Shown: one piece after another, positions 16,173-24,493 of the stretch
Position numbering within the stretch: the first letter of the stretch is position 1
Layout of the letters: every line of letters begins with the position of its first letter
Origin: Psychrobacillus sp042945595
GTDB taxonomy: Bacteria > Bacillota > Bacilli > Bacillales_A > Planococcaceae
NCBI RefSeq assembly: GCF_042945595.1
Contig: NZ_CP168493.1
Coordinates: 3,162,001 to 3,226,000 of the forward strand
Length of the DNA: 64,000 nucleotides
Direction of reading: 5' to 3'
Program-made: the position numbers and the translations under genes
The notes under the pieces: model-generated
Databases searched by the model: none
What the model was told of the DNA's origin: nothing
What the model saw: only the letters and a program-made list of their open reading frames with translations

Positions 16173-16874
16173 TTATACTTCCATTAAATGTGGACGAACG
16201 ATTTCCATTAATTGATTCCATGCTTGAATTTCGTAAGTAGGTTGGATTCCGGACGTATTTTCCTTTGAATGAGGATTAAACCAACAAGTGTCCAGTCCAA
16301 AATTGTTCCCACCTTGGATATCGGATGTTAGCGAGTCTCCAATCATTAATACACGAGAAGGATCTGTTATGTTCAATTTATTAAGCGCATATTCAAATAT
16401 TTGGGACTGGGGTTTTTGAAATCCTGTTTCCTCTGAAGTAATAATGGCCTCAAACATACCTTTAAGTGATGATCCATTTACTCTTCCATGCTGTGCCTCT
16501 TTAAAACCGTTTGTGAGTAAGGCAAATCTACAGCCAGAAAGACTGGCAAACATTTCATCCACTCCGTCAATCATATGAACTTCTTTTCCTAAGCTTTCAA
16601 TATACTTCTGCCCAAAAGCAGCCGCATCTAGATTTAAGCTATATTCTAAAAATAGTCGTTTAAAACGCTCTGCTTTCAAATCTGCCATAGTTGTACGTCC
16701 TTGTTCTAAATCATCCCATAGCACTTTACTAATCGCTTTATAGCTTACTAAATAATCGTCTACACCGTTAGGCAATCCATATTCTTCAAATGTATGTTGA
16801 AGTGCATTGAGTTCAGTCATACCAAAATCGAGTAATGTATCATCCAAATCAAATAATAAAACATCGTATTTCAT
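16173..16874 (-). CDS. yjjG: YjjG-type noncanonical pyrimidine nucleotidase (HAD family)
   Basis: HAD-superfamily phosphatase, about 233 aa. Motif I is LLFDLDDTLLDF at the N-terminus, motif II is LLTNGFKEAQ, and motif III/IV is GDSLTSDIQGG with the usual Lys (TGFQKPQSQIF) before it. YjjG-type enzymes remove phosphate from noncanonical pyrimidine nucleotides. TNGFKEAQ and GDSLTSDIQGG are characteristic of the group. I start at the ATG at 16874 (MKYDVLLFD); the ATG at 16898 with a weak GGGAAAG is possible. Confidence 0.85.
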   Translation of the reverse strand: MKYDVLLFDLDDTLLDFGMTELNALQHTFEEYGLPNGVDDYLVSYKAISKVLWDDLEQGRTTMADLKAERFKRLFLEYSLNLDAAAFGQKYIESLGKEVHMIDGVDEMFASLSGCRFALLTNGFKEAQHGRVNGSSLKGMFEAIITSEETGFQKPQSQIFEYALNKLNITDPSRVLMIGDSLTSDIQGGNNFGLDTCWFNPHSKENTSGIQPTYEIQAWNQLMEIVRPHLMEV

Positions 16875-16923
16875 AGTAAATTCCAACTCTCTAAACATAT
16901 TCTTTCCCTATTTTATCATATCC

Positions 16924-16950
16924 AAAAAAGAACCTCATCATCTGAGGTTC
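16924..16950 (-). terminator. Terminator of the cydABS operon
   Basis: On the minus strand GAACCTCA pairs with TGAGGTTC and is followed by TTTTTT, directly after cydS. Confidence 0.85.
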
Positions 16951-16960
16951 CTTTCATTTA

Positions 16961-17062
16961 TTATTCTGAAACTGATTTATCCTTCGGTGCTACCCAGAAT
17001 GCTACTACAATCGAGGCAATGACAACGATAAATGGTGCATAAAAAATAAGAAAATTTGTCAT
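16961..17062 (-). CDS. cydS: CydS-like small subunit of cytochrome bd-type oxidase
   Basis: 33-aa single-helix membrane protein, MTNFLIFYAPFIVVIASIVV followed by a short charged tail. AAGGAGGAGCAAC precedes the ATG at 17062, 11 bp after cydB, and a terminator follows. Size, position and the single N-terminal helix match CydS of the Geobacillus bd oxidase, a small subunit that sits against the heme subunit. It is too short for usual gene calling. Confidence 0.8.
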   Translation of the reverse strand: MTNFLIFYAPFIVVIASIVVAFWVAPKDKSVSE

Positions 17063-17073
17063 GTTGCTCCTCC

Positions 17074-18099
17074 TTATGCGTGATTGTCTCTTTTTCCACG
17101 AACATAGTCTTTATTGAACAAAAATAGTCTTAGCAACAAATACAGGGAAGGAATTAATAATCCAAGTCCTGCGATGAACGCAATAATTAAGGAAATGGCC
17201 ATCGTTGGATTGGTAAATCCATCATAAAGAGTTAAGTGTGGATACAGTAAATATGGATAGTGCGAAATACCATAAGCAAAAAAGGCAAGTGCAAATTGTC
17301 CGATTAATAAGCTAAGTGCTAGACCGTACTTCTCTCGTTTCCAAACAAACCATACGGTACCGATGAACATAAGAGCCGAAATGCCAAATAACCACCAAAA
17401 ATCAATCATACGATTATAATGTTCTGCATTATGATCTCGTAATTCTACTATTATTCCTGTAGCTGTAATCATAAGTGGCAAAGCCCAGATGAGCGCATAT
17501 TTCCTCATTAAACTAGTTGCCTTCGAATCACCTGCTTTGTCCGCATACCACGTTAAAAATACAGCGGAGATATACAATACAGCAGCCACACTCAGAACTA
17601 CAATACTCCATGTTAATGGATTCGTGAAAAGCCCCCAATAGTCAAGAACAGGTTGACCGTCTATCATCGATACGAATCCGCCTTCCGATATCGTTAATAC
17701 AATCGAAAGTGATGCTGGTATAAACAAACCAGCTAAACCATACATAAATGAATATCCTTTATGCCCACGAGAACCGTATGTTTCAAAAGCGTAATACGAG
17801 CCACGAATTGCCAATAAGATAATTGCTATACTTGCCGGTACGAGTAATGTTGTACCGTAAAAAAAAGCGGTTTTCGGAAAAAATCCAATTGTCCCTACGA
17901 AAAAAAACACTAAAAATACGTTTGTTACTTCCCAAACAGGAGATAAGTAACGTTGGATAATGTTCGTCAAAATATGTTGTCTTCCCGTTAACAAGCTATA
18001 AGCATTAAAAAAACCTGCTCCGAAGTCAACGGAGGCGATGATTAAATAACCGAACAAGAAAATCCATAATACGGAAATACCAACAATCTCAAGTGTCAT
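17074..18099 (-). CDS. cydB: Cytochrome bd-type quinol oxidase subunit II
   Basis: Integral membrane subunit II, 341 aa, with about eight or nine hydrophobic helices. The opening segment LWIFLFGYLIIASVDFGAGF is typical of CydB, including the DFG near residue 26. It overlaps the end of cydA by 4 bp and is followed by cydS. With CydA it forms a terminal oxidase that reduces oxygen with quinol electrons. The Gram-positive branch is often isolated as cytochrome bb' and is cyanide-resistant (family knowledge). Confidence 0.92.
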   Translation of the reverse strand: MTLEIVGISVLWIFLFGYLIIASVDFGAGFFNAYSLLTGRQHILTNIIQRYLSPVWEVTNVFLVFFFVGTIGFFPKTAFFYGTTLLVPASIAIILLAIRGSYYAFETYGSRGHKGYSFMYGLAGLFIPASLSIVLTISEGGFVSMIDGQPVLDYWGLFTNPLTWSIVVLSVAAVLYISAVFLTWYADKAGDSKATSLMRKYALIWALPLMITATGIIVELRDHNAEHYNRMIDFWWLFGISALMFIGTVWFVWKREKYGLALSLLIGQFALAFFAYGISHYPYLLYPHLTLYDGFTNPTMAISLIIAFIAGLGLLIPSLYLLLRLFLFNKDYVRGKRDNHA

Positions 18100-19442
18100 G
18101 AGAAATCACCGCCCTTTTCAGCATGTCGATCTTCCAGTTCTTGTTCAACTGGATTATTTCGGAACATTCTACGCAACACTACGATACTTCCTACCCCTAA
18201 TACAAGATATAATACCGCAAATAGAACTAACATTATATCTACATGTTCACTTGTAGTTGCTCCTTCTGATGTACGCATAAATCCTCTTAAAATCCATGGC
18301 TGTCGGCCTACTTCTGCAAGCCACCATCCTAGCTCAATAGCAAGTACCGCGAGAGGTCCTCCCATTACAACAACCCAAAGTAACCATCTTGAAGAGATGA
18401 ACTTAAATTTCTTTACTTTACCAAACACATAAACAATGGATAGGAATAGCAAAAACATACCGATCATGACCATTCCATCAAACATATAGTGAATATAAAG
18501 TGGTGGAACTTCGTCTTCAGGGAAATCATTTAGTCCAGTTACTTCTGAAAACGGATTATCATGTGCTAAAATACTAAGCGCATATGGAACCTTAAAAGCA
18601 TATTTTATTTCTTTCCCATCTAATATTCCTAATAATACAAGCGGTGCCCCTTCTTGCGTTTCAAAATGCCACTCTGCTGCTGCTAATTTTTCAGGTTGGT
18701 ATTCCGCCAAATACTTACCTGAAAAATCTCCGATAATTGCTGTTGCAATGGCAAAAACAAGCCCTAATTTCATCATTAAAAATAAAGATTTTTTATGATA
18801 AATATGGTTGGAACCTTTTAGTAATCGAAATGCTGCGATAGATGCCAGAACAAAGGCACTTGTCATATACGCAGTAACAAGTACATGCGCAACTTTTGTT
18901 GGCATTGCTGGATTCATCATAGCAACTAAAGGTTGGATATTAATAAGTTCTCCATCTAATACGTCAAACCCTTGAGGTGCATTCATAAATGCATTTACGA
19001 TCGTAATGAATACCGCAGATGCAGAAGCACCAATAGCAACTGGGATAAGTAATAATAAATGCTTCTTTTGATTTTCAAAACGATCCCAAGTATATAGATA
19101 AATACCTAAGAAAATAGCTTCAAAGAAAAATGCGAACGTCTCCATAAACAAAGGAAGTGCTATTACATTTCCCGCTAATTGCATAAAGTTTGGCCATAAT
19201 AGAGAAAGTTGTAAGCCAATTGCTGTTCCGGTTACAACACCAACAGCCACTGTAATAACGAAACCACGCGCTAATCGTCTTGCAAGTAATATATAATGTT
19301 CATCATTCTTTTTGATTCCAACCCATTGTGCAATCATTATCATAAGCGGTACACCTACGCCAATGGTTGCATAAATAATATGAAAAGATAAGGTCAATTC
19401 AGTTAATACACGACTAAAAAACACTGCTTCTGTATTTCCCAC
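18096..19442 (-). CDS. cydA: Cytochrome bd-type quinol oxidase subunit I
   Basis: Heme-bearing subunit I, 448 aa. The first helix has the axial-His region LTLSFHIIYATIGVG. The conserved EVGRQPWILRG motif lies near residue 385. The periplasmic quinol loop is short, as in the Bacillus and Geobacillus enzymes and unlike the long loop of E. coli CydA. GTG at 19442 follows AAGGAGG at 8 bases. It overlaps cydB by 4 bp, and a 31-codon membrane ORF lies directly upstream. I find no clear Rex-type operator. Confidence 0.93.
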   Translation of the reverse strand: MGNTEAVFFSRVLTELTLSFHIIYATIGVGVPLMIMIAQWVGIKKNDEHYILLARRLARGFVITVAVGVVTGTAIGLQLSLLWPNFMQLAGNVIALPLFMETFAFFFEAIFLGIYLYTWDRFENQKKHLLLLIPVAIGASASAVFITIVNAFMNAPQGFDVLDGELINIQPLVAMMNPAMPTKVAHVLVTAYMTSAFVLASIAAFRLLKGSNHIYHKKSLFLMMKLGLVFAIATAIIGDFSGKYLAEYQPEKLAAAEWHFETQEGAPLVLLGILDGKEIKYAFKVPYALSILAHDNPFSEVTGLNDFPEDEVPPLYIHYMFDGMVMIGMFLLFLSIVYVFGKVKKFKFISSRWLLWVVVMGGPLAVLAIELGWWLAEVGRQPWILRGFMRTSEGATTSEHVDIMLVLFAVLYLVLGVGSIVVLRRMFRNNPVEQELEDRHAEKGGDFS

Positions 19443-19455
19443 ACTTCATTCCTCC

Positions 19456-19551
19456 TTAACTTCCAAATATTCTCCCGATAATCGATAACATCATTATTCC
19501 TGCAACAATAAAAGCAAGCCACATTAAGTACTTTTCTTGTTTTTTATACAT
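19456..19551 (-). CDS. 31-aa single-helix membrane ORF preceding cydA
   Basis: ATG at 19551 follows AAGGGGAGTGGAG. The product starts MYKKQEKYLMWLAFIVAGIM, continues hydrophobically (MLSIIG) and ends RIFGS, so it is a charged N-tail plus one helix. Its stop codon TAA is embedded in the cydA ribosome site (GTTAAGGAGG), so it is coupled to cydA translation. I do not recognise a family. Position suggests an accessory subunit or assembly factor of the oxidase, or a translated leader. Confidence 0.6.
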   Translation of the reverse strand: MYKKQEKYLMWLAFIVAGIMMLSIIGRIFGS

Positions 19552-19678
19552 GTGCTCCACTCCCCTTGCCTCTATATTACCCTAAAATAGAATCTTTAAA
19601 ATAACGATCCTTGTCTTATTTCCAACATTTCCATGGGTTAATGTGACAAATATGTATGCTTAGTATAAAGTACTATAA

Positions 19679-19710
19679 AAACCCAGCAATCACGAAGGAA
19701 TGCTGGGTTT
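19679..19710 (-). terminator. dagK terminator
   Basis: AAACCCAGCA and TGCTGGGTTT form a perfect 10-bp stem directly behind the dagK stop, with TTTTT on the minus strand. Confidence 0.8.
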
Positions 19711-19714
19711 ATTT

Positions 19715-20626
19715 TTACGGTCTGTCCTCTTCTCGAATTTCATCGATTGGTACAAAAACCTCTATATGTCTGTATAAATTCTCGAAGGTAGCTGGAATAT
19801 TTCCACCATATTCACCATCTAGATTCAGCTGTACTTTGTCTTCTGAAGTAACTCGAATATGTTTTGCTTTTGTGGATATAACATGTGGGTCATTTAAATG
19901 TTCACCACGAATAGCTAACGACGCAAGCCGAATAAAATCAGCGATATTACATTTTTTCAAAATTAATAATGTAAACTTCCCATCATTAATGCTTGAACTT
20001 GGTGAAAGCTTTTCAAAGCCTCCTACTGAATTGGTAAGTCCAACTAAAAACATCATCGCTTCATCTTCAAATACTTCATCGTCATATTCGATTTTTACTT
20101 TTGTTGCATTAATAGATGGTAGCATTTCAATCCCTTTCAGGTAATATGCAAGTTGCCCTAGTATTGTTTTTAACTTACTAGGTACTTCATATGTAATTTC
20201 CGTGATTTTTCCGCCACCTGCAATATTAATAAAATAACGGTCATTTACAAGTCCAACATCGACTGGAATGGTATCTCCTTTAATAATGATTTCCACAGCT
20301 TTTTGGATATCCCTAGGAATATGAACTGCTCTAGCAAAATCATTCGTTGTTCCCATTGGAATCAGACCAACTTTTGGTCGTTTATCAAATTCACTTACAC
20401 CCGCTACAACCTCGTTTAATGTTCCATCTCCCCCTGCAGCAATGATTAAGTCGAAGCCATTTTGGACTGCTTTCTTCGCGGCAATCGTAGCATCTCCTTC
20501 GCTTGTTGTCGCATGGCAAGATGTTTCAAATCCCGCAATTTCTAAAGCCTCCAATACTTCTGGCAAATTCTTTTTAAAAAGTTCTCTACCAGAAGTTGGA
20601 TTATATATGATTCGTGCACGTTTCAT
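19715..20626 (-). CDS. dagK: Diacylglycerol kinase (soluble, DgkB/YerQ type)
   Basis: Soluble lipid kinase that phosphorylates diacylglycerol to phosphatidic acid, returning lipid released by lipoteichoic acid synthesis to the phospholipid pool (Bacillus knowledge). 303 aa, the same length as B. subtilis DagK. The nucleotide-binding motif is GGDGTLNEVVAG (residues 65-76), preceded by the N-terminal NPTSG motif. The C-terminal half is the beta-sandwich of the YegS/BmrU family. It stands alone between two terminators. In B. subtilis it neighbours rlmCD; here cydABS, yjjG and the alarmone gene lie between. Confidence 0.92.
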   Translation of the reverse strand: MKRARIIYNPTSGRELFKKNLPEVLEALEIAGFETSCHATTSEGDATIAAKKAVQNGFDLIIAAGGDGTLNEVVAGVSEFDKRPKVGLIPMGTTNDFARAVHIPRDIQKAVEIIIKGDTIPVDVGLVNDRYFINIAGGGKITEITYEVPSKLKTILGQLAYYLKGIEMLPSINATKVKIEYDDEVFEDEAMMFLVGLTNSVGGFEKLSPSSSINDGKFTLLILKKCNIADFIRLASLAIRGEHLNDPHVISTKAKHIRVTSEDKVQLNLDGEYGGNIPATFENLYRHIEVFVPIDEIREEDRP

Positions 20627-20702
20627 ACAGATTTCCCTTCCTACCTCACCATTTCTTTTATTACATAGTGACTAATTTATTTTGAAAGTTTCATTCCATT
20701 AC

Positions 20703-20730
20703 TAAAAGAGCCGACTGATGCCGACTCTTT
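20703..20730 (-). terminator. Terminator after thioredoxin-like gene
   Basis: AAGAGTCG and TCGGCTCTT pair on the minus strand with one G-U, followed by a short U run. It lies just after the stop at 20751. Confidence 0.6.
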
Positions 20731-20750
20731 TTCATTTAGTTTTCCATCAT

Positions 20751-21314
20751 TTAATTTTGAAGTGCTTGTAGCCAGTTATTTCGAATATCTTCGTATACAG
20801 CTAAATGAAAGTCTTTATTGTCGATAAACTCTTTCGTCATTTGTTCATAAAATGCTTTTTGCACTTCTTCAAAACTAGGGTCTTCTTTAGAAGGTAGCTT
20901 TTCTCGACCTTCTGCAACGAATTGTTGCACTTTCTCAGCTCGAGGCCCCCATTTGCCAATAACTTCTCCATTGCTATTTATCAATAAATAAACTGGGATG
21001 GAGCGACCTCCGTTCGTTAAATATTGATCGATTAAATCCACATTTTCATCCCGATATACAGCACGAACTTCGATTCCAGCTGCTTCTGCAATTTTACGTA
21101 GAATGGCATTATTCAGCATCGCATCACCGCACCAGTCTTCTGTTATTACTAGTATATGTGGTGCAGATTCTTTTAATACGGCAATAAATTCATCATCCGC
21201 TGGAACTTCGAACTGATTATATATACGAAAAGATTCTTCTTTTTTTGTTGTCATGTCATCCATATATTGTGCAAGTGGTTTAGCTTTTTCAAAATATTGT
21301 TGTTCAGTAGGCAT
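20751..21314 (-). CDS. Thioredoxin-like protein with a single active-site cysteine
   Basis: 187 aa, cytosolic. The thioredoxin-fold core is ILVITEDWCGDAMLNNAILR, where CGDA replaces the usual CxxC, so only the first Cys remains. The cis-Pro strand is present as GGRSIPVYLLI, followed by GEVIGKWGPR. This is the Bacillales thioredoxin_9-like group. Two-cysteine disulfide exchange is not possible, and a mixed-disulfide or bacillithiol-linked role is inference. AAGGAGG precedes the ATG. It is monocistronic. Confidence 0.8.
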   Translation of the reverse strand: MPTEQQYFEKAKPLAQYMDDMTTKKEESFRIYNQFEVPADDEFIAVLKESAPHILVITEDWCGDAMLNNAILRKIAEAAGIEVRAVYRDENVDLIDQYLTNGGRSIPVYLLINSNGEVIGKWGPRAEKVQQFVAEGREKLPSKEDPSFEEVQKAFYEQMTKEFIDNKDFHLAVYEDIRNNWLQALQN

Positions 21315-21385
21315 TTTGAGAAACCTCCTTTTTACTAAGTATACTGTGTTCAGAAAGGTATTTCAAATAAGTCGTTGTACACAAA

Positions 21386-21422
21386 AACAAGCGCATGCTC
21401 GATTTACGAACGTGCGCTTGTT
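21386..21422 (-). terminator. Terminator of the amide/peptide catabolic operon
   Basis: AACAAGCGCA and TGCGCTTGTT form a 10-bp stem immediately after the M42 peptidase stop. Confidence 0.75.
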
Positions 21423-21426
21423 GTGT

Positions 21427-22482
21427 TTATAAACTTTCCGTCATTTCTTCTATAAAACGAACGATTAATTCTACTACATTCTCCATATCATCAATATGAA
21501 CACAACCTACTCCCGAATGAATATATTTAGAAGGAATTGAGATTGCACCAGTCATGACTCCGTTTCCAGAGACACTAATCGCCCTAGCATCTGTAGCACC
21601 TTTAAGAAGAACTTCTCGCTGATATGGTATATTATACTTTTTTGCTGTTTCCACAAGTTTACGAGATAACTTTTTCGGAACCGAAATACCTTCATCATAA
21701 AACTTTATAGCAGCGCCTTTGCCTAGGTAAACAGGTAATTCTTGCTTTTCATGTCCCGGTAAACCACCTGCAAGTGTTACATCAATAGCTAGTGCGATTG
21801 TCGGCTGAACAGTATATCCGACTGGTGCTGCTCCACGGATTCCTGTTTCTTCTTGAACTGTAGCAGTTCCATAAACTGTAGGTTGGATATCTAAATGCTC
21901 AATTCTTTTCATCACTTCAATAAGTATTGCGCAACCTGAGCGATTATCTACGGCTTTTCCCGTGAAAATTGGTCCACCATTTAAAAACTGTCCTTCTCTA
22001 TCAAAAGTAATATAGTCACCAATTTCAACTCCAAGATTCTCTGTGCCTTCTTTAGATGAAGTTCCAACATCTAAGAAGATGTCTTTCAACATTATCGCTT
22101 TTTGCATATCACTAGAAGTTAATACATGTGCAGGTTTTGTACCAGTTACACCTTTCACTATCCCTTTTTCTGTATTTATTTGAAGCACTTGGTTTATTGC
22201 CATTCGATCATCATGATCACCAATTGGACCAATATAGACGAATCCATCGTTATCTATATATGTAACGATAAAGCCGATTTCATCCATATGTGCAGCTAAT
22301 AAAAGGCTTAGGCTTCCACTTTGTCCTTTTTTAATATACGTGAGATTACCCAAACCATCTGCGAAGGATTGAAAAGAAGTATTTTCAAATTCTTTTTTTA
22401 TATAGTTAGCAACTTCATCTTCTTCACCTGAAACAGCAACTAAGTCATTTAACTCTTTTAAATAACGCTTTAATGATGTCAT
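21427..22482 (-). CDS. M42 family metallo-aminopeptidase
   Basis: Cytosolic dinuclear metal peptidase, 351 aa. Metal and catalytic residues can be followed: AAHMDEIGF (His and base), AVDNRSGC (bridging Asp), VQEETGIRGA (Glu base and ligand), AIDVTLAGG (Asp) and SKYIHSGVGCVH (final His). M42 enzymes trim N-terminal residues from short peptides and often form large tetrahedral assemblies. Start at 22482 overlaps the end of the acetamidase-like gene by 4 bp. It is the last gene of the operon, so it probably processes the peptide or amide product taken up by the ABC transporter. Confidence 0.9.
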   Translation of the reverse strand: MTSLKRYLKELNDLVAVSGEEDEVANYIKKEFENTSFQSFADGLGNLTYIKKGQSGSLSLLLAAHMDEIGFIVTYIDNDGFVYIGPIGDHDDRMAINQVLQINTEKGIVKGVTGTKPAHVLTSSDMQKAIMLKDIFLDVGTSSKEGTENLGVEIGDYITFDREGQFLNGGPIFTGKAVDNRSGCAILIEVMKRIEHLDIQPTVYGTATVQEETGIRGAAPVGYTVQPTIALAIDVTLAGGLPGHEKQELPVYLGKGAAIKFYDEGISVPKKLSRKLVETAKKYNIPYQREVLLKGATDARAISVSGNGVMTGAISIPSKYIHSGVGCVHIDDMENVVELIVRFIEEMTESL

Positions 22483-23393
22483 CCTTTCTCTCCTTCAATA
22501 AGAATTACGTTCATTTGCTGTAATAACCATTTTGGAACGACAAAACGTACTGTCATTAATGGATCTACAATTTGGCAAATTTCAATTTGACCAACTGCGC
22601 TCATTAACATAGTAGTTTCCTCAATAGATAATGTCGATTTCTCTACTATTCTTTGAATCATTTCTTCTGTTGCAATTTTTGTTGCCTCATCTAATGTTGG
22701 AGCAGATACAATTTGTGTAAACACTTCATCATTTTCTAGCATTGGATGGTGAAGTGTTTCTCCTTTAATCACTTCCAATGTAACTGTAGCAGCTCCAGGT
22801 ACCTCTACACCGGAAACACTTACTTCCCCATCTCCCATGGCAGCATGAAAATCACCTAAACTAAAAAGTGCACCCTCGGCAAATACCGGAAAGTATAATG
22901 TTGAACCTTCAGTAATCATTTTGTTATCCATATTGCCACCATGGGCTCCCGGAGTCCCACAATTTACACCTTCACCAGCTGGAGCTACTCCAATTACTCC
23001 TATCATTTTATTCAAAGGAATTTTAATCTCATTAAATATGATATTATCATCTACTATAGGAAGAATTTTTGCGGACATCTTCTCTATACGATGTCCCATC
23101 ACTCCTAAATTTGGACCAACTACCATTATCCCTTGATTTCCTATTTCGATTTTTTCAATTTTTACTTTTAAAATATCACCTGGAACCGAACCCTCCACGT
23201 AAATTGGACCAGTTGCTGGATTAATCTCATTCCAGTCAATTTCTTCTGCTACTGTTTCTTCCGATTGAATTTGATTTTTAAAACAATCGTAAGTTTCTAT
23301 CCGGAGTGTGGATCCAGATGTAACCTTTTTCGTGTAATTATTCTTTTTATTAAATTCGTAAATAATTCCTGATTCACAAGTTAACGTTTCCAT
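22479..23393 (-). CDS. Acetamidase/formamidase family protein (copy 1)
   Basis: FmdA/AmdA-like amidase fold, 304 aa. Typical stretches are NPATGPIYVEGSVPGD, GVIGVAPAGEGVNCGTPGAHG, GGNMDNKMI and the metal-site region LGDFHAAMGDGEVSVSG. Enzymes of this family hydrolyse short amides to acid and ammonia and bind metal through the GD(F/I)HA motif. ATG at 23393 has GAGGAG at 7 bases; the ATG at 23399 is too close. It overlaps the upstream gene's stop and the M42 gene. A clear paralogue lies at 33356 on the other strand. Confidence 0.88.
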   Translation of the reverse strand: METLTCESGIIYEFNKKNNYTKKVTSGSTLRIETYDCFKNQIQSEETVAEEIDWNEINPATGPIYVEGSVPGDILKVKIEKIEIGNQGIMVVGPNLGVMGHRIEKMSAKILPIVDDNIIFNEIKIPLNKMIGVIGVAPAGEGVNCGTPGAHGGNMDNKMITEGSTLYFPVFAEGALFSLGDFHAAMGDGEVSVSGVEVPGAATVTLEVIKGETLHHPMLENDEVFTQIVSAPTLDEATKIATEEMIQRIVEKSTLSIEETTMLMSAVGQIEICQIVDPLMTVRFVVPKWLLQQMNVILIEGEKG

Positions 23394-23395
23394 AT

Positions 23396-24481
23396 TCATT
23401 CTCCTCTTCCTGAAAGATAATAAATACTATTCATCAAAAGTAGAAAATTTGGGTTTTCATCCATTGAATGATCAGTACCACATGTTCCGAACTCTGCATG
23501 TGGGGAAAACAGAACCATATGTCCTTTTCCGTACGGTGCTTCAATGATTGCTGGGTATCCTTTTAAGTGCTCATCAAATCTTTCCGAAGTTAAAGGATTA
23601 GCCCATTTCATTGCGTTCTCTGCTATTTCATTGTTTTCTAAACTCCAAGATGGGAGAGATTTCCCAGATGCAATAAAGTCCTTAAATCTTGCAATGACAT
23701 GTATATCCGCACCTTCCAATAATTCAAATGCAGGTCCTTCCCAATAAATCATATCAATCGTACTCGGATTCCCCATTGCGACATTTAATGCAACTGGATG
23801 CATTACGTCTTCAAATTCGACTCGTACGAAACCAGTACCTGTACGCCAATAATCAAGTCCATGTAAATCTGTTGCTGGAATCATATTTAACCAAACATCT
23901 GATGGAATTGTATTCGGTTCAGCCATGAGTGGAAAATAACTTCCGGCACAAGAACCTAAATACTTACCACCATTGCTCACAAACTCACGGATTTCTTCAT
24001 ACCCTTTTTCTCCAAGCCCTTCATAGTATGACTCCCCAGCGTCTGGACCCCCTGGGACGATTAACAATTCATATTCGTTTAATATTCCATTTCTAATATC
24101 TGCGTCAGAAATTCTATCTACTTTTAGTCCAAAAGTTTGAAAAAACAAATAGAATGGATCCGAACAAAACGAGCCACAATTGAGCCCATCAAAAAAAGCA
24201 ATTTTCTTTACTAAATTTAGTCGTGAAAGAGAAGATGTAATATCCTCATTCGTTAAATCTGTTTGACATTTTTCTAGTAAAGTTTCGCTTGATACAACTA
24301 TACTCCCTGGAAATAGCAAATGGCCCTCTGGAAATTTTTCTGTAATACATCTAATCTTTTCTTCCACTCGATATACAAGTTCATCATTATATAACAACTC
24401 ATTTACCTTTTTGATTACTTTGGATCTGTTTTGTTGAATTGTTGCTAATCCTAATCTTGTCATAGGTAAAATTTTGTACAC
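23396..24481 (-). CDS. BPL_N / class-I glutamine-amidotransferase-like protein
   Basis: 361 aa, cytosolic. The flavodoxin-like GATase core is visible: KIAFFDGLNCGSFCSDPFYL, LLIVPGGPDAGESYY, GGKYLGSCAGSYFPLM (the Cys in the nucleophile-elbow position GSCAGSY) and later GKGHMVLFSPHAEFG. This is the layout of the biotin-protein-ligase N-terminal-like (BPL_N) domain rather than a biosynthetic GATase. No synthase partner is present, so the Cys may serve a hydrolytic or peptidase-like reaction. GTG at 24481 follows GGAGGGG. It lies between the ABC ATPase genes and the amidase. Confidence 0.75.
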   Translation of the reverse strand: MYKILPMTRLGLATIQQNRSKVIKKVNELLYNDELVYRVEEKIRCITEKFPEGHLLFPGSIVVSSETLLEKCQTDLTNEDITSSLSRLNLVKKIAFFDGLNCGSFCSDPFYLFFQTFGLKVDRISDADIRNGILNEYELLIVPGGPDAGESYYEGLGEKGYEEIREFVSNGGKYLGSCAGSYFPLMAEPNTIPSDVWLNMIPATDLHGLDYWRTGTGFVRVEFEDVMHPVALNVAMGNPSTIDMIYWEGPAFELLEGADIHVIARFKDFIASGKSLPSWSLENNEIAENAMKWANPLTSERFDEHLKGYPAIIEAPYGKGHMVLFSPHAEFGTCGTDHSMDENPNFLLLMNSIYYLSGRGE

Positions 24482-24493
24482 TACTTCCCCTCC

